DNA from: DASSNU01 sp035701265 | GTDB taxonomy: Bacteria > Gemmatimonadota > Gemmatimonadetes > Gemmatimonadales > Gemmatimonadaceae | Direction: 5' to 3' | DNA length: 64,000 nucleotides | NCBI GenBank assembly: GCA_035701265.1 | Contig: DASSNU010000023.1 | Location: 1-64,000, forward strand | In this document: positions 41,012 to 50,285 of the stretch, in pieces | Numbering within the stretch: the stretch's first letter is position 1 | Layout of the letters: each line of letters begins with the position of its first letter | Program-made: the position numbers and the translations under genes | Notes under the pieces: generated by a model | The model's input: the letters and a program-made list of their open reading frames with translations, nothing else | Databases searched by the model: none | Told to the model about the DNA's origin: nothing

Positions 41012-42118
41012 TTACACGTTGAATCGGAAGAGGACCACGTCGCCGTCACGCATGACGTACTCCTTGCCTTCGCTCCGGACGACGCCGCGCTCGCGCGCTC
41101 CCTTCCACCCGCCGCTCGCCACGAAGTCGTCGAACGACACCGTCTCCGCGCGGATGAAGCCGCGCTCGAAGTCGGTGTGGATGGTGCCGGCCGCCACTGG
41201 GGCGGTGTCGCCCTGGTGGATGGTCCACGCACGCACCTCCGGCTCGCCGGCGGTGAAGAACGTCTGCAGACCGAGCAGGCGATATCCCGCGCGGATGAGG
41301 CGGTCGAGCCCGGCCGACTCGAGGCCGAGCGAGGCGAGAAATTCCGCGCGATCCTCCTTCGGCAGCTCGGCCAGCTCGGCCTCGATCCTGGCCGAGAACG
41401 GGATCACGTCGGCGCGCTCGCCGCTCTCCGCGACTGCCGCGCGCAGGGCGCGCAGGTGCGTCCCTTCCTGCGCCGCGCCGGTGAGCTCCGCGTCGGTGAC
41501 GTTGGCGGCATAGAGCACCGGTTTCGCGGTGAGAAGCGAGAGCGGCGCGAGGAGCGCCATCTGCGCGGCATCCAGTCCTGCGGTGCGCACGCCGCGGCCG
41601 GCGGCGAGCGCCTGCTGGGCGGCCTCCAACACCGGCATCTCCGCGCGCGCGGCCGCGTCGCCGGAGCGTGCGGCACGTTGCACGCGGACGAGCCGCCGCT
41701 CCACGGTGGACAGGTCCGCGAGCGCGAGCTCGATGTCGATCACCTCGCGGTCGCGCACCGGGTCCACGCTCCCCATCACGTGGAGCACATCGGGATCCTC
41801 GAAGCAGCGCACCACGTGCACGATGGCGTCGGTTTCCCGGATGTTGGCCAGGAACTTGTTGCCCAGCCCTTCTCCCTGTGCGGCGCCCTTCACCAACCCG
41901 GCGATGTCCACGAACTGCACGACCGCCGGCACCACGCGCTTGGGTTGCACGAGCGTCGCCAGGGTGTGCAGCCGCTCGTCGGGCACCTCGACGATGCCGA
42001 CGTTGGGATCCACCGTGCAGAAGGGATAGTTGGAGGCGTCGGCCCCCGCGGCGGTGAGGGCGTTGAACAGCGTGGACTTGCCCACGTTGGGGAGGCCGAC
42101 GATTCCGAGCTGCAGCAT
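41012..42118 (-). CDS. ychF: Redox-regulated ATPase YchF
   Basis: OBG-family P-loop protein of 368 residues that prefers ATP over GTP and interacts with ribosomes. Motifs are GLPNVGKSTLFNAL (G1, near residue 8), the switch segment FVDIAGLVKGAAQGEGLGN, the FLANIRETDAIVHVVRCF stretch, LYAANVT in place of the NKxD G4 motif (the mark of YchF) and a C-terminal TGS-like domain with MRDGDVVLFRFNV. It often lies near pth, as here with only hppA between. Confidence 0.96.
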   Translation of the reverse strand: MLQLGIVGLPNVGKSTLFNALTAAGADASNYPFCTVDPNVGIVEVPDERLHTLATLVQPKRVVPAVVQFVDIAGLVKGAAQGEGLGNKFLANIRETDAIVHVVRCFEDPDVLHVMGSVDPVRDREVIDIELALADLSTVERRLVRVQRAARSGDAAARAEMPVLEAAQQALAAGRGVRTAGLDAAQMALLAPLSLLTAKPVLYAANVTDAELTGAAQEGTHLRALRAAVAESGERADVIPFSARIEAELAELPKEDRAEFLASLGLESAGLDRLIRAGYRLLGLQTFFTAGEPEVRAWTIHQGDTAPVAAGTIHTDFERGFIRAETVSFDDFVASGGWKGARERGVVRSEGKEYVMRDGDVVLFRFNV

Positions 42119-42152
42119 GATGTCCGATCCGGCGGTGTGATCCTCGGCGCCG

Positions 42153-44219
42153 TCAGTGCCCGAGCCAGGGGGTGAGCAGGCGCAACCAGGGCGCGAGCAC
42201 GAGGCTCACCACGGCCATGAGCTTGATGAGAATGTTGAGCGACGGTCCGGAGGTGTCCTTGAACGGGTCGCCCACGGTGTCGCCCACGACGGCGGCGCGG
42301 TGCGCGTCGGATCCCTTCCCACCCAGCGCGCCCCCTTCGATGTACTTCTTCGCGTTGTCCCACGCGCCGCCGGCGTTGGCCATGAAGAGCGCCATCATGA
42401 CGCCGGTCACCGTGGCGCCGGCGAGCACGCCGCCCAACGCCTGCGTGCCGAGCGCCACGCCCACGATGACAGGCACCGCCACCGCGCTCACGCCGGGAAC
42501 GATCATCTCGCGCAACGCGGCCCGCGTGGAGATGTCCACGCAACGCGCAGAGTCCGGCTTGGCTGTGCCGTCCATGAGCCCGGCGATCTCGCGGAACTGT
42601 CGGCGCACCTCCTCCACCATCCCCTGGGCCGCGCGCCCCACGGCGGTCATCGTGCTGGCGCCAATGAAGAAGGGCATCATGCCGCCGATGAACAATCCGA
42701 TGACCACCATCGGATCGAGTAGATCGAGCCCCCGCGCGCCCAGCCCCACCTCCGACGCGTACGCGCTGAAGAGCGCCAGCGCGGTGAGTGCGGCGCTCCC
42801 GATCGCGAACCCTTTGCCGATGGCCGCGGTCGTGTTCCCCAGCGCATCGAGCCCGTCGGTGATGCGGCGGACCTCCGGCCCCAGCCCCGACATCTCGGCA
42901 ATGCCGCCGGCGTTGTCGGCGATCGGGCCGTAGGCGTCGACCGTCATCGTCACGCCGACGGTGGCGAGCATCCCGACCGCCGCGATGGCGATGCCGTACA
43001 GCCCGGCCACGATGAACGCGACGTACGTGGCGGCGCCGATGATGAGAACGGGCACCACCGTGCTCTGCATCCCGACGGCGAGGCCGGCGATGATGTTCGT
43101 GGCCGCTCCTGTCCTGCACGCGTCGGCGATGCGGCGCACGGGGGCGGCGCCGGTGTAGTACTCGGTGGCGAGGCCGATCAGCACGCCGGCCAACGTTCCA
43201 CTCAGCACCGCCCAGAACGGTCCCATGAGCGGATACGCGCTGCCATCGGCGCGCACCGCGTCGATGGGGAGGTGCGCCGTCAGGAACCAGGCGAAAGCCA
43301 GGAAGAGCAGCGCCGCGATGATCGTCGTGGTCCGCAGCGCGCCCGCCGGGTTCCCTCGCTGCAGCGCGCGCATGGCGCCGATCCCGGCCACCGACGCCAC
43401 GAGCCCGGCGATCACGTACGCGATGGGCAGGGAAATGGCGTTGAAGTTGTTCGTGATCGAGGCGGTGGTGGCGGCGATCGCGATCGCCGCGATGATCGCG
43501 CCCACGTAGCTCTCGAAGATGTCGGCGCCCATCCCGGCCACGTCGCCCACGTTGTCGCCGACGTTGTCGGCGATCGTCGCGGGATTGCGCGGATCATCTT
43601 CCGGGATTCCCGCTTCCACCTTCCCCACGAGATCGGCGCCCACGTCGGCGGCCTTGGTGTAGATCCCGCCGCCCACGCGGGCGAAGAGCGCGATCGAGCT
43701 CGCCCCCATCGCGAAGCCGGAGATGATCTCGGAGAAGTGGCGCCACGTCTCGGGAGACGTGGCATTCGGGGCCAGCACGTGGAACGCGATGCCGATGCCG
43801 ACGAGGCCGAGGCTCGCCACGCTCAAGCCCATCACGGAGCCGCCGTCGAAGGCGATCTGCAGTGCGCGCGCCTGTCCGTGCGTGCGCGCACCCTCGCTGG
43901 TGCGCACGTTCGCGCGCGTCGCGGCTTCCATCCCCGCCAGGCCGGCGAGGATCGAGCACGTGCCGCCCCCCACGTAGGCGAGCGCGGTACCCCATCCCAC
44001 CGCCCACCAGAGCAGCGCCGCTACCACGAGCAGGAATGGGACGAGCACGGAATACTCGCGACGCAGAAACGCCATCGCGCCGGAGTGGATCATCTCGGCC
44101 AGCTCGTGCATCACGAGCGTGCCATCGCTCGCGCGCCGGATGCCGGCGTACGTGATGAGCGCCAGCACGAGACCGGCCACACCCATCCACACGGCGGAGT
44201 ATGCGATGTGGGCGATCAT
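42153..44219 (-). CDS. hppA: Membrane-bound ion-translocating inorganic pyrophosphatase
   Basis: The 688-residue protein with about 16 membrane helices couples pyrophosphate hydrolysis to H+ or Na+ export. The catalytic loop is complete: GGGIYTKAADVGADLVGKVE, IPEDDPRNPATIADNVGDN and the C-terminal GDTVGDPFKDTSGP. The GNTTAAIGKGFAIGSA segment has Ala where potassium-independent enzymes have Lys, so this should be the K+-dependent class. Whether it pumps protons or sodium cannot be settled by eye. The ATG overlaps the pth stop by four bases; a longer frame upstream lies inside pth. Confidence 0.95.
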   Translation of the reverse strand: MIAHIAYSAVWMGVAGLVLALITYAGIRRASDGTLVMHELAEMIHSGAMAFLRREYSVLVPFLLVVAALLWWAVGWGTALAYVGGGTCSILAGLAGMEAATRANVRTSEGARTHGQARALQIAFDGGSVMGLSVASLGLVGIGIAFHVLAPNATSPETWRHFSEIISGFAMGASSIALFARVGGGIYTKAADVGADLVGKVEAGIPEDDPRNPATIADNVGDNVGDVAGMGADIFESYVGAIIAAIAIAATTASITNNFNAISLPIAYVIAGLVASVAGIGAMRALQRGNPAGALRTTTIIAALLFLAFAWFLTAHLPIDAVRADGSAYPLMGPFWAVLSGTLAGVLIGLATEYYTGAAPVRRIADACRTGAATNIIAGLAVGMQSTVVPVLIIGAATYVAFIVAGLYGIAIAAVGMLATVGVTMTVDAYGPIADNAGGIAEMSGLGPEVRRITDGLDALGNTTAAIGKGFAIGSAALTALALFSAYASEVGLGARGLDLLDPMVVIGLFIGGMMPFFIGASTMTAVGRAAQGMVEEVRRQFREIAGLMDGTAKPDSARCVDISTRAALREMIVPGVSAVAVPVIVGVALGTQALGGVLAGATVTGVMMALFMANAGGAWDNAKKYIEGGALGGKGSDAHRAAVVGDTVGDPFKDTSGPSLNILIKLMAVVSLVLAPWLRLLTPWLGH

Positions 44220-44821
44220 GTGGTGGTGCGCTCTCGGTTGAAGTCGTTCATGGCGCGCACGATGCCGTGGTGCAGCCAGCACGCGGCGGCTTCGGCGAAC
44301 GTCGGAAAGAGCGCGCGCACCTGCTCCTCTTCACGCTTGCCGAAGTCGGAGAGGACGAACTCCGCCAAATCGCCGGGTGGACGCTCTCCGGCGGCGGGGA
44401 GGATGCCGACGCGCAGCCGCGCGTACTCCTGTCCGCCGACCGTCTTCTCGACGCTCTTGAGTCCGTTGTGGCCGCCAGCGCTTCCGCTCGCGCGCAGGCG
44501 GTAGCGCCCCAGCGGGAGCGCCACGTCGTCCACCACGACGAGCAGATCGGTGGTGGGATCGATCGGCGCACGGCGCGACAACAGGGGGCGGCGGAGGTAC
44601 GGCGCGATCGCGGCGCCGCTCAGGTTCATGTACGTGCGCGGCTTGAGGAGCCGCACGTCGACACCGTCCACGGTGCCGCGCGCGACCAGCGCCTTACCGT
44701 CGCGGCGCCAGCCGTCCAGACGCCAAACGTCGGCCAGGTGCTCCACGATCCACCAGCCGACGTTGTGACGCGTGCGCTCGTACTGGGGCCCGGGGTTGCC
44801 CAGGCCGACGATCAGCTTCAC
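44216..44821 (-). CDS. pth: Peptidyl-tRNA hydrolase
   Basis: Releases tRNA from peptidyl-tRNAs that fell off ribosomes. The 201-residue product begins with KLIVGLGNPGPQYERTRHN, where His19 is the catalytic base. KPRTYMNLSG, the DDVALPLGRYRLR loop and GGHNGLKSVEK follow. The GTG at 44821 starts exactly at the conserved strand; the frame extends upstream but that part is a run of Arg and Ser unlike the family. No clear Shine-Dalgarno is seen, so coupling to rplY (34 bases upstream) is possible. Confidence 0.94.
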   Translation of the reverse strand: MKLIVGLGNPGPQYERTRHNVGWWIVEHLADVWRLDGWRRDGKALVARGTVDGVDVRLLKPRTYMNLSGAAIAPYLRRPLLSRRAPIDPTTDLLVVVDDVALPLGRYRLRASGSAGGHNGLKSVEKTVGGQEYARLRVGILPAAGERPPGDLAEFVLSDFGKREEEQVRALFPTFAEAAACWLHHGIVRAMNDFNRERTTT

Positions 44822-44855
44822 GGAGACGATGACGAGGGAAGAGAATGGCCGCGGC

Positions 44856-45515
44856 TCACGACTCCTCCTCGCCCTCCTCCTCCTTCGGCTTGCGGATGAG
44901 CTCCGGCTCCGCGCCCTCGGCCGCCTCGCCCTCCGCTGCCGGCGCGGCTTCCTCCACCACACGCGGCGGCGTCACGACGCAGACGGTGCTGTCCGGATCG
45001 TCCTCCACCTCCACGCCCGACGGCACGTTGAGATCGCGCACGTGGATGGAGTCGTTGAGGCCGAGCGCGGACACGTCGACGTCGATGTGGTTCGGGATGC
45101 TGGACGGATCCACGGTCACCGTCACCTGACGCATCACCTGGTCGAGCACGCCGCCCTCACTGCGCACGCCCTCCGGGGTGCCCACCAGCACGAGCGGCAC
45201 GTCCACGGTGATCGACTCGCCGGCCACCAGCTCCTGGAAGTCGACGTGCAGGATCTGCGGCTTGAAGGGATGCCGCTGAATCTCGCGGATGAGGGTGCGC
45301 GCGGTGCCGCCATCGATCGCCAGCTCGACGACCGTGGTGCCCGGGCTGATGTGTCCCAGCAGGCGGTCCAGCTCGCGCGCGTCGACGGCCAGCGGCTGCG
45401 GCTGGCGGTGATGGCCATACAGGATGGCCGGAATCTGCTGCGCGCTGCGCAGACGGCGGGCGGCACCCTTGCCGGTGCCGAAGCGCGCTTGAGCGTTCAA
45501 CGTGGCGGTGGACAT
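44856..45515 (-). CDS. rplY: 50S ribosomal protein L25/general stress protein Ctc
   Basis: The 219-residue protein is the long Ctc form. The N-terminal L25 domain (GKGAARRLRSAQQIPAILYG, IREIQRHPFKPQILHVDFQ) binds 5S rRNA. The TL5 C-terminal beta domain (VDVPLVLVGTPEGVRSEGG, IPNHIDVDVSALGLNDSIHV) and an acidic, Glu/Ala-rich tail of about 40 residues follow. The prs-rplY-pth order is widely conserved. Confidence 0.94.
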   Translation of the reverse strand: MSTATLNAQARFGTGKGAARRLRSAQQIPAILYGHHRQPQPLAVDARELDRLLGHISPGTTVVELAIDGGTARTLIREIQRHPFKPQILHVDFQELVAGESITVDVPLVLVGTPEGVRSEGGVLDQVMRQVTVTVDPSSIPNHIDVDVSALGLNDSIHVRDLNVPSGVEVEDDPDSTVCVVTPPRVVEEAAPAAEGEAAEGAEPELIRKPKEEEGEEES

Positions 45516-45558
45516 GACAGTCTCTCTCTCGGAAGTCGAACTCGACGGAATTGTGCGT

Positions 45559-46512
45559 TTATTCGAACAGGGCGCTCACCGACTGATCGCTGTGCGTGAA
45601 CCGGATGGCCTTGGCCAGGAGGTCCCCCACGGACAGCACGGTGAGTTTGTCGAAGCGCCGTTCGGGTGCGATCGGAATCGTGTCGGTGACGGTCACCTCG
45701 ACGACGGGCGCCGCCATGAGACGATCCACGGCCGGGCCGGAGAGCAGCGCGTGCGTGGCGCAGCAGTACACCGCGCGCGCCCCCAGGTTGGTGAGCGCGC
45801 GTGCCGCCTCGCTCACCGTTCCCGCGGTGTCGATCATGTCGTCGGCAATGAGACAGTCGCGTCCCTCCACCTCGCCGACGACGTTGAGCACCTCGGCCAC
45901 GTTGGGCGCCGGACGCCGCTTGTCGATGATGGCGAACGATCCGTTCAGCCGCTTCGCGAAGCCGCGCGCCATCTTGGCCGAGCCCACGTCGGGGGCCACG
46001 ACCACCAGGTCGCGCAACTGTTTCTTGCGATAGTGCGACACGATCACGGGTGCGGCGTACAGATGGTCCACCGGAATGTCGAAGAACCCCTGGAGCTGGT
46101 GCTGGTGGAAATCGATTCCCAGCACGCGGTCGGCGCCGGCGGTGACGATCATGTTCGCCAGCAGCTTGGCGCCGATGGCGACGCGCGGCTGATCCTTGCG
46201 GTCCTGCCGTGAATAGCCGTAGAAGGGCATCACGCACGTGATCCGCGCGGCGCTCGCGCGCCGGGCCGCATCGATCAGGAGCAGCAGCTCCAGGATGTTG
46301 TCGGCCGGCGGATTGGTCGGCTGCACGATGAAGATGTCCTGCCCGCGGACGTTCTCATCGATGCGGACGAAGATCTCGCCATCGGCGAAGCGTGAGACGG
46401 TGGCCCGGGTCAGCTCCACGCCCAGGGCGCGGGCAATCTCTTCGGCCAGAGCCCGGTTTGCCGTCCCGGACAGCAGTTTGAACCCGCGGCGCGGGACGAG
46501 CAGCTCATCCAT
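45559..46512 (-). CDS. prs: Ribose-phosphate pyrophosphokinase
   Basis: Makes PRPP from ribose 5-phosphate and ATP for nucleotide, His and Trp synthesis. The 317-residue class I enzyme shows SRFADGEIFVRIDENVRG, PTNPPADNILELLLLIDA, MPFYGYSRQDRKDQPR, the metal site GIDFHQHQLQGFFDIPVDHL and the PRPP loop LIADDMIDTAGTV. It lies between tRNA-Gln and rplY on the same strand. No Shine-Dalgarno is obvious before the ATG. Confidence 0.96.
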   Translation of the reverse strand: MDELLVPRRGFKLLSGTANRALAEEIARALGVELTRATVSRFADGEIFVRIDENVRGQDIFIVQPTNPPADNILELLLLIDAARRASAARITCVMPFYGYSRQDRKDQPRVAIGAKLLANMIVTAGADRVLGIDFHQHQLQGFFDIPVDHLYAAPVIVSHYRKKQLRDLVVVAPDVGSAKMARGFAKRLNGSFAIIDKRRPAPNVAEVLNVVGEVEGRDCLIADDMIDTAGTVSEAARALTNLGARAVYCCATHALLSGPAVDRLMAAPVVEVTVTDTIPIAPERRFDKLTVLSVGDLLAKAIRFTHSDQSVSALFE

Positions 46513-46597
46513 GCGGGGAGCCGTTCAGACAGGCTGATGTAAGGACAGCCAAGAAAGTTAGAGCGCAAGGGAAGGGGAGTCAATCACGGGGCGGAGT

Positions 46598-46667
46598 TGC
46601 CCCCGGTGGATTCGAACCACCATTCCCGGATCCAAAGTCCGGTGTCCTGCCATTGGACGAGGGGGCA
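46598..46667 (-). tRNA. tRNA-Gln (anticodon TTG)
   Basis: The minus strand reads TGCCCCCTCGTCCAATGGCA and onward, and folds into a full cloverleaf of 70 bases: acceptor TGCCCCC/GGGGGCA, D stem GTCC/GGAC, anticodon stem CCGGA/TCCGG with loop CTTTGGA, a 4-base variable loop and T arm GGTGG-TTCGAAT-CCACC. Anticodon bases 34-36 are TTG, which read glutamine CAA (and CAG by wobble). CCA is not encoded. It sits between ispE and prs in the same direction and may share their transcript. Confidence 0.95.
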
Positions 46668-46703
46668 CCGCACCGCGGGGCGCAGGCGGGTACCGCCGGG
46701 AAG

Positions 46704-47600
46704 CTACTCCAGCCGCTCCACGGGGACAACACGCGATGCCGTTCGCGTCGCGATCGCGCGCGCGCCGGTGGTGCTCCCCGGCCAGGCGGCGGGCGCGCGT
46801 TCCGGGGCAAAGACGCCGAACACCGCGGAGCCCGAGCCGCTGAGCATGGCCGGGCGCGCGCCGAGCGCGTGGAGCGACTCGATGAGCATCGGCACCGACG
46901 GCTGCCGGCGCCCGATCTCGCCCTCGAAGTCGTTGCGCGCGAACGCGGCGATGCCGTCCCAGTCGGCCAGCACCTCCGGTACCAGGAGCGCCGCCTGCTC
47001 CCCCTCGCCCAAGGCGCGCGGCTGCCGCTCGCGCGCTTCGTCCATCCACGCGTACGCTTCCGTGGTGGCGATGCGGAAGGGAGGAACGAGGAGCCAGACG
47101 CTGCGCTCCGGCAGCGGAGCGAGCGCGAGCATCCGCTGTCCGCGCCCCCACGCGAGCGTCGTGGCGCCCGTGGTGGTGAGGACGGGGACATCCGCGCCCA
47201 GGCGGCCGGCAATGTCGAGCAGATGCTCCGTGCCGAGTGGCGACGGATTGAGCGCGTCGAGCGCACGCAGCACGGCTCCCGCATCCGCGCTTCCGCCTCC
47301 CAGTCCCGCTCCCACGGGAACGCGCTTGTCGATCTCGATCGAGAAGTACGCGGGCCAGCCGCTCTCCGCGTACAGCAACGCGGCGCGCCACGCGAGATTC
47401 TGCTCGGCGGGACCCACGTCATCGCCGCGACAGTCGATCGTGCGATCGCGCCCTCCCACGCGCACGACGACCTCGTCGCCCAGCGCCAGGCGCTGGAAGA
47501 TCGTCTCGATCTGGTGATAGCCGGAGCGCTCCCGGGCCAGGAGTCGGAGGCGGAGGTTCACCTTGCACTGCGCGATCACGCGTGCGGCGGCGTCGGTCAT
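46704..47600 (-). CDS. ispE: 4-diphosphocytidyl-2-C-methyl-D-erythritol kinase
   Basis: GHMP kinase of the non-mevalonate isoprenoid route. The 298-residue protein has the N-terminal AQCKVNLRLRLLARERSGYHQI, the ATP loop PVGAGLGGGSADAGAV, GADVPVLTTTGATTLAWGRG and the late GHMP motif MLSGSGSAVFGVF. In the usual motif the residue after the start strand is AKINL; here it is CKVNL, still keeping the active lysine. GGAG lies seven bases before the ATG, which overlaps the stop of the upstream membrane protein gene. Confidence 0.94.
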   Translation of the reverse strand: MTDAAARVIAQCKVNLRLRLLARERSGYHQIETIFQRLALGDEVVVRVGGRDRTIDCRGDDVGPAEQNLAWRAALLYAESGWPAYFSIEIDKRVPVGAGLGGGSADAGAVLRALDALNPSPLGTEHLLDIAGRLGADVPVLTTTGATTLAWGRGQRMLALAPLPERSVWLLVPPFRIATTEAYAWMDEARERQPRALGEGEQAALLVPEVLADWDGIAAFARNDFEGEIGRRQPSVPMLIESLHALGARPAMLSGSGSAVFGVFAPERAPAAWPGSTTGARAIATRTASRVVPVERLE

Positions 47601-48670
47601 GCGGACGCTCCGCGGTCGGCGGGCGATGCAGCGTCGGTGCCGGGCGGTGCGTCAGGCGCCGCGTTCATGCGGCGCAGCTCTCCCATGCGAAGACCAAGAC
47701 GTCCCACGTAATAGATGCCGATGAGGGTGATGGGAATGAAGGACACCACGTGATACGCGACCGCCCAGGTGACGGCCAGCGATTCGTGCACGCCGTAGAT
47801 GGCGAGCCCCACCTTGCCGGCCGCCTCGAAGATCCCCCAGAAGCCGGGCGCGCTGGGGATGGCGATGCCGAGCGCGATGAGTCCCTGCACGAGGAGCGCG
47901 CTGGTGAGCGGCGCGTCGATCCCCACGGCGCGAAAGCCGATCCAGAAGGCGAGCGCGTTGGTGAGCCAGTGCAGGAGCGTCCACCAGAGCACGGCGGCCG
48001 CGTGCGTGGGACGACGCAGCACGGTGAGTCCCCCGGCGAACGCATGCACGAGGTCGACGCCGCGCCGCTCCAGCGACGGCGCGATGCGTCGCGCGATGGC
48101 GCTCACCATGCGCGCGAGGAGAGCGGGGAAGAAGAGGAGCACGTAGAGCGCCACGAGCGCGCCGCCCACGAGCGCGGCGCCGAACCCGATCCACGTGCTC
48201 ATCGCGTGCGCGCCCGCCACGCCGCCGAGCCGCGTGGCGGGGAAGGCCGGATCGAACACCGCCGCGACGAGCAGCACGAGCACGACGATGGCATCGAAGG
48301 CGCGGTCGGCCGCGATCGATGCGAACGCGGTGGCGTAGCGCACGCGGTCCGTCTCGCGCGTGAGCACGTACGCGCGTATCAGCTCGCCGGTGCGGGCGGG
48401 GAGGACGTTGTTGGCCATCATCCCCACCGCGGTCGCGCGCCACAGCATGCCGAAGGGCAGGCGGCCGGCGATGGGCTCGAGAATCGTCCGCCACCGTCTG
48501 GCGCGCAGCGGGAAGGTGAGCGTGGCGACGAACGCGGAGAGGACGAGCAGCGCGACGTTGGCGCGGCGCACGTGCGCCGCCACCTCCGCCCAGGTCACGC
48601 CGTGCAGCACCCAGACGAGCAGCAGCGCGCTGAGGGCGATCCCGAGCGCGCCGCGCCACCGTGCGTTCAC
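47597..48670 (-). CDS. UPF0104/lysylphosphatidylglycerol synthase-type membrane protein
   Basis: The 357-residue integral membrane protein has about eight helices and the MprF-like flippase signature: RARRWRTILEP, GMMANNVLPARTGELIRAYVL and ALGIAIPSAPGFWGIFEA. The aminoacyl-transferase domain of full MprF is absent, so it is probably a lipid flippase-like or hypothetical protein (DUF/UPF0104). The GTG at 48670 is the first start near the conserved N-terminus, but the GGGGGA upstream touches it directly, so the ribosome-binding site is cramped. It lies five bases after the Hpt-like gene. Confidence 0.85.
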   Translation of the reverse strand: MNARWRGALGIALSALLLVWVLHGVTWAEVAAHVRRANVALLVLSAFVATLTFPLRARRWRTILEPIAGRLPFGMLWRATAVGMMANNVLPARTGELIRAYVLTRETDRVRYATAFASIAADRAFDAIVVLVLLVAAVFDPAFPATRLGGVAGAHAMSTWIGFGAALVGGALVALYVLLFFPALLARMVSAIARRIAPSLERRGVDLVHAFAGGLTVLRRPTHAAAVLWWTLLHWLTNALAFWIGFRAVGIDAPLTSALLVQGLIALGIAIPSAPGFWGIFEAAGKVGLAIYGVHESLAVTWAVAYHVVSFIPITLIGIYYVGRLGLRMGELRRMNAAPDAPPGTDAASPADRGASA

Positions 48671-48675
48671 TCCCC

Positions 48676-50223
48676 CTACTCGGTTGCCGCGAGCTCGAGC
48701 AGCGCGTACAGCTCGTCGAGCGTGTCGGGTGACGGGGGCGCACCGCCGGTGCGCAGCGCGTCGCGCAACTCCATGGCGCGCACGACGGCGGCACGCCCGC
48801 GGTAGAGCAGACTCTCCACCGGCACGATGTCTTCGTCGCCCAGCGCGCGCGGCTCGCTGAGCGGCTGCTCCTCCAACCCGGACAGTCCGGCGATGCCGTT
48901 CTCGAGGAAGGCGCGCAGCTCGCGTCCGGTGGGTGTGACCGAGCGCGACGGCGGACGATCGGCCGGCGGCGCCGGAGCGCGGAGGGCGGGGCGGGCGGCG
49001 GCCGCCCCGCCGTTGCCGCCCGTCTCGGGTGAGAGGCGCGCGAGACGCGCGGTGAGCTCCTCGCCGCGCACGGCCGGGTCGGCCAGGAGAAGCGCCGCCC
49101 CGTCGAGCGCGCCCAGCGCTCCGTGATCGAGGACGAGCAGGCGTTCTCCCCACGTGCGCAGAAGATCGGCCACGTGGCGCGCGCCGAAGCTCTCGGCGGC
49201 GCCGCCCAACGCGCGCACGGCCGCTTGCAGTGCGCGCGCGGCGCGATCGATACCGTCGCTGTCCCCTGCGGCGCGCGCATCGGCCACCAGGCGGCGCAGA
49301 TGCTCCGCCTGGCTGCCGACTTCCAGGCGGAAGCGCTCGAGCGCGGTGGTGGGTGGGCGCTGCGCGGCGTTCACGATGCCCGTCGCGCTGTCCTCGTCAT
49401 CGTAGAACAGCTCCGAGATGGGCACGATGTGCTCGCCCCCCGCGCCGGAGGGGAGCGCGGCCACGGCGGCATCGAAGCGCAACCGATCCTGCACGTCGCT
49501 GTTCGGGCGCCGCCCGGCGGCCAGGTCTCCCGACGCGCGCCAGAGCAGCCGCGCGGCAGCGGAGAAGAGCGCGAGCGAGTCGTCCGATGGCGCGCCCCCG
49601 TTGATCTCGACCGCCTGCGCGGCGCGCTCCACGCGCTCGCCGATCTCCGGCAGGAGGGGCATGTCGCGCAGCTCGGCCACGCCGCGCAGCGCGCGCACGC
49701 GCTGCAGCGTGTTGGTCACGAGCGTGCGGTCGGCGGGGTTCGCAACCAGGCGCTCGAGCGCGTCGGCCAGCTCCCCAGCCTGCGAGGCAAGGTAGGTGAG
49801 GCTACTGCGCGGCGAGCCCGACGGGGCAGGGCGTCCCGGCGCCGCCGGCGCGGGAACCAGCCGCTCCAGCTCGGCGGTGCGCTGCGCCACGCGGCGGTCG
49901 TCGTCGGCGCTCCACGCGCGCGCGTTGCGGAGCAGCACGCGGAGATCATCGACCGTGGCCGTGGCGAGCGCGTGAAGCTCCGCGTCCCACTGCACCGTGC
50001 CGGCGCGGAGCGCGTGGACGACGGCGTCGAGCGCGCCCGCGAGGCGGGCGATGCCGGACTGCCGGAACATGGTCGCGCTGCCGCGCAGCGCGCGCGCGTA
50101 GCGCACCCACGCATCCACGTTGGCCACGGCATCGCGCGAGGTGGCCAGCAGTGCGTCGAGCCGGTCGACGTACTCCGTGGCCTCCACGATGAACATGTCC
50201 AGCACGCCATCCGCTCGCGTCAT
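48676..50223 (-). CDS. Protein with three degenerate Hpt-like modules
   Basis: The 515-residue cytosolic, Ala- and Arg-rich helical protein aligns with the P1/Hpt domain of CheA-type kinases: VLDMFIVEATEYVDRLDALL, then VRYARALRGSATMFRQSGIA. In CheA this segment reads AAHxxKGxAxxFG, with His as phosphate acceptor. Here Arg44 stands at the His position. Similar segments occur at Arg177 (LQRVRALRGVAELR) and Arg337 (AVRALGGAAESFG). No kinase, receiver or ATPase domain is present. A motif IVPxxxLxY occurs twice (266-274 and 466-474). The ATG is the first codon of the conserved helix. A scaffold or decoy role in phosphorelay is inferred. Confidence 0.65.
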   Translation of the reverse strand: MTRADGVLDMFIVEATEYVDRLDALLATSRDAVANVDAWVRYARALRGSATMFRQSGIARLAGALDAVVHALRAGTVQWDAELHALATATVDDLRVLLRNARAWSADDDRRVAQRTAELERLVPAPAAPGRPAPSGSPRSSLTYLASQAGELADALERLVANPADRTLVTNTLQRVRALRGVAELRDMPLLPEIGERVERAAQAVEINGGAPSDDSLALFSAAARLLWRASGDLAAGRRPNSDVQDRLRFDAAVAALPSGAGGEHIVPISELFYDDEDSATGIVNAAQRPPTTALERFRLEVGSQAEHLRRLVADARAAGDSDGIDRAARALQAAVRALGGAAESFGARHVADLLRTWGERLLVLDHGALGALDGAALLLADPAVRGEELTARLARLSPETGGNGGAAAARPALRAPAPPADRPPSRSVTPTGRELRAFLENGIAGLSGLEEQPLSEPRALGDEDIVPVESLLYRGRAAVVRAMELRDALRTGGAPPSPDTLDELYALLELAATE

Positions 50224-50285
50224 GCCCGCTCCGCCACCAGGTGGGTCAGCACGTTAGGGTCGATCCTCCACGGCGTCAACGCACG

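Noticed and set aside
44822..44962. Longer pth with 47 extra N-terminal codons
   Set aside because: The extension is a run of Arg and Ser overlapping rplY, while the conserved first strand of Pth begins exactly at GTG 44821.
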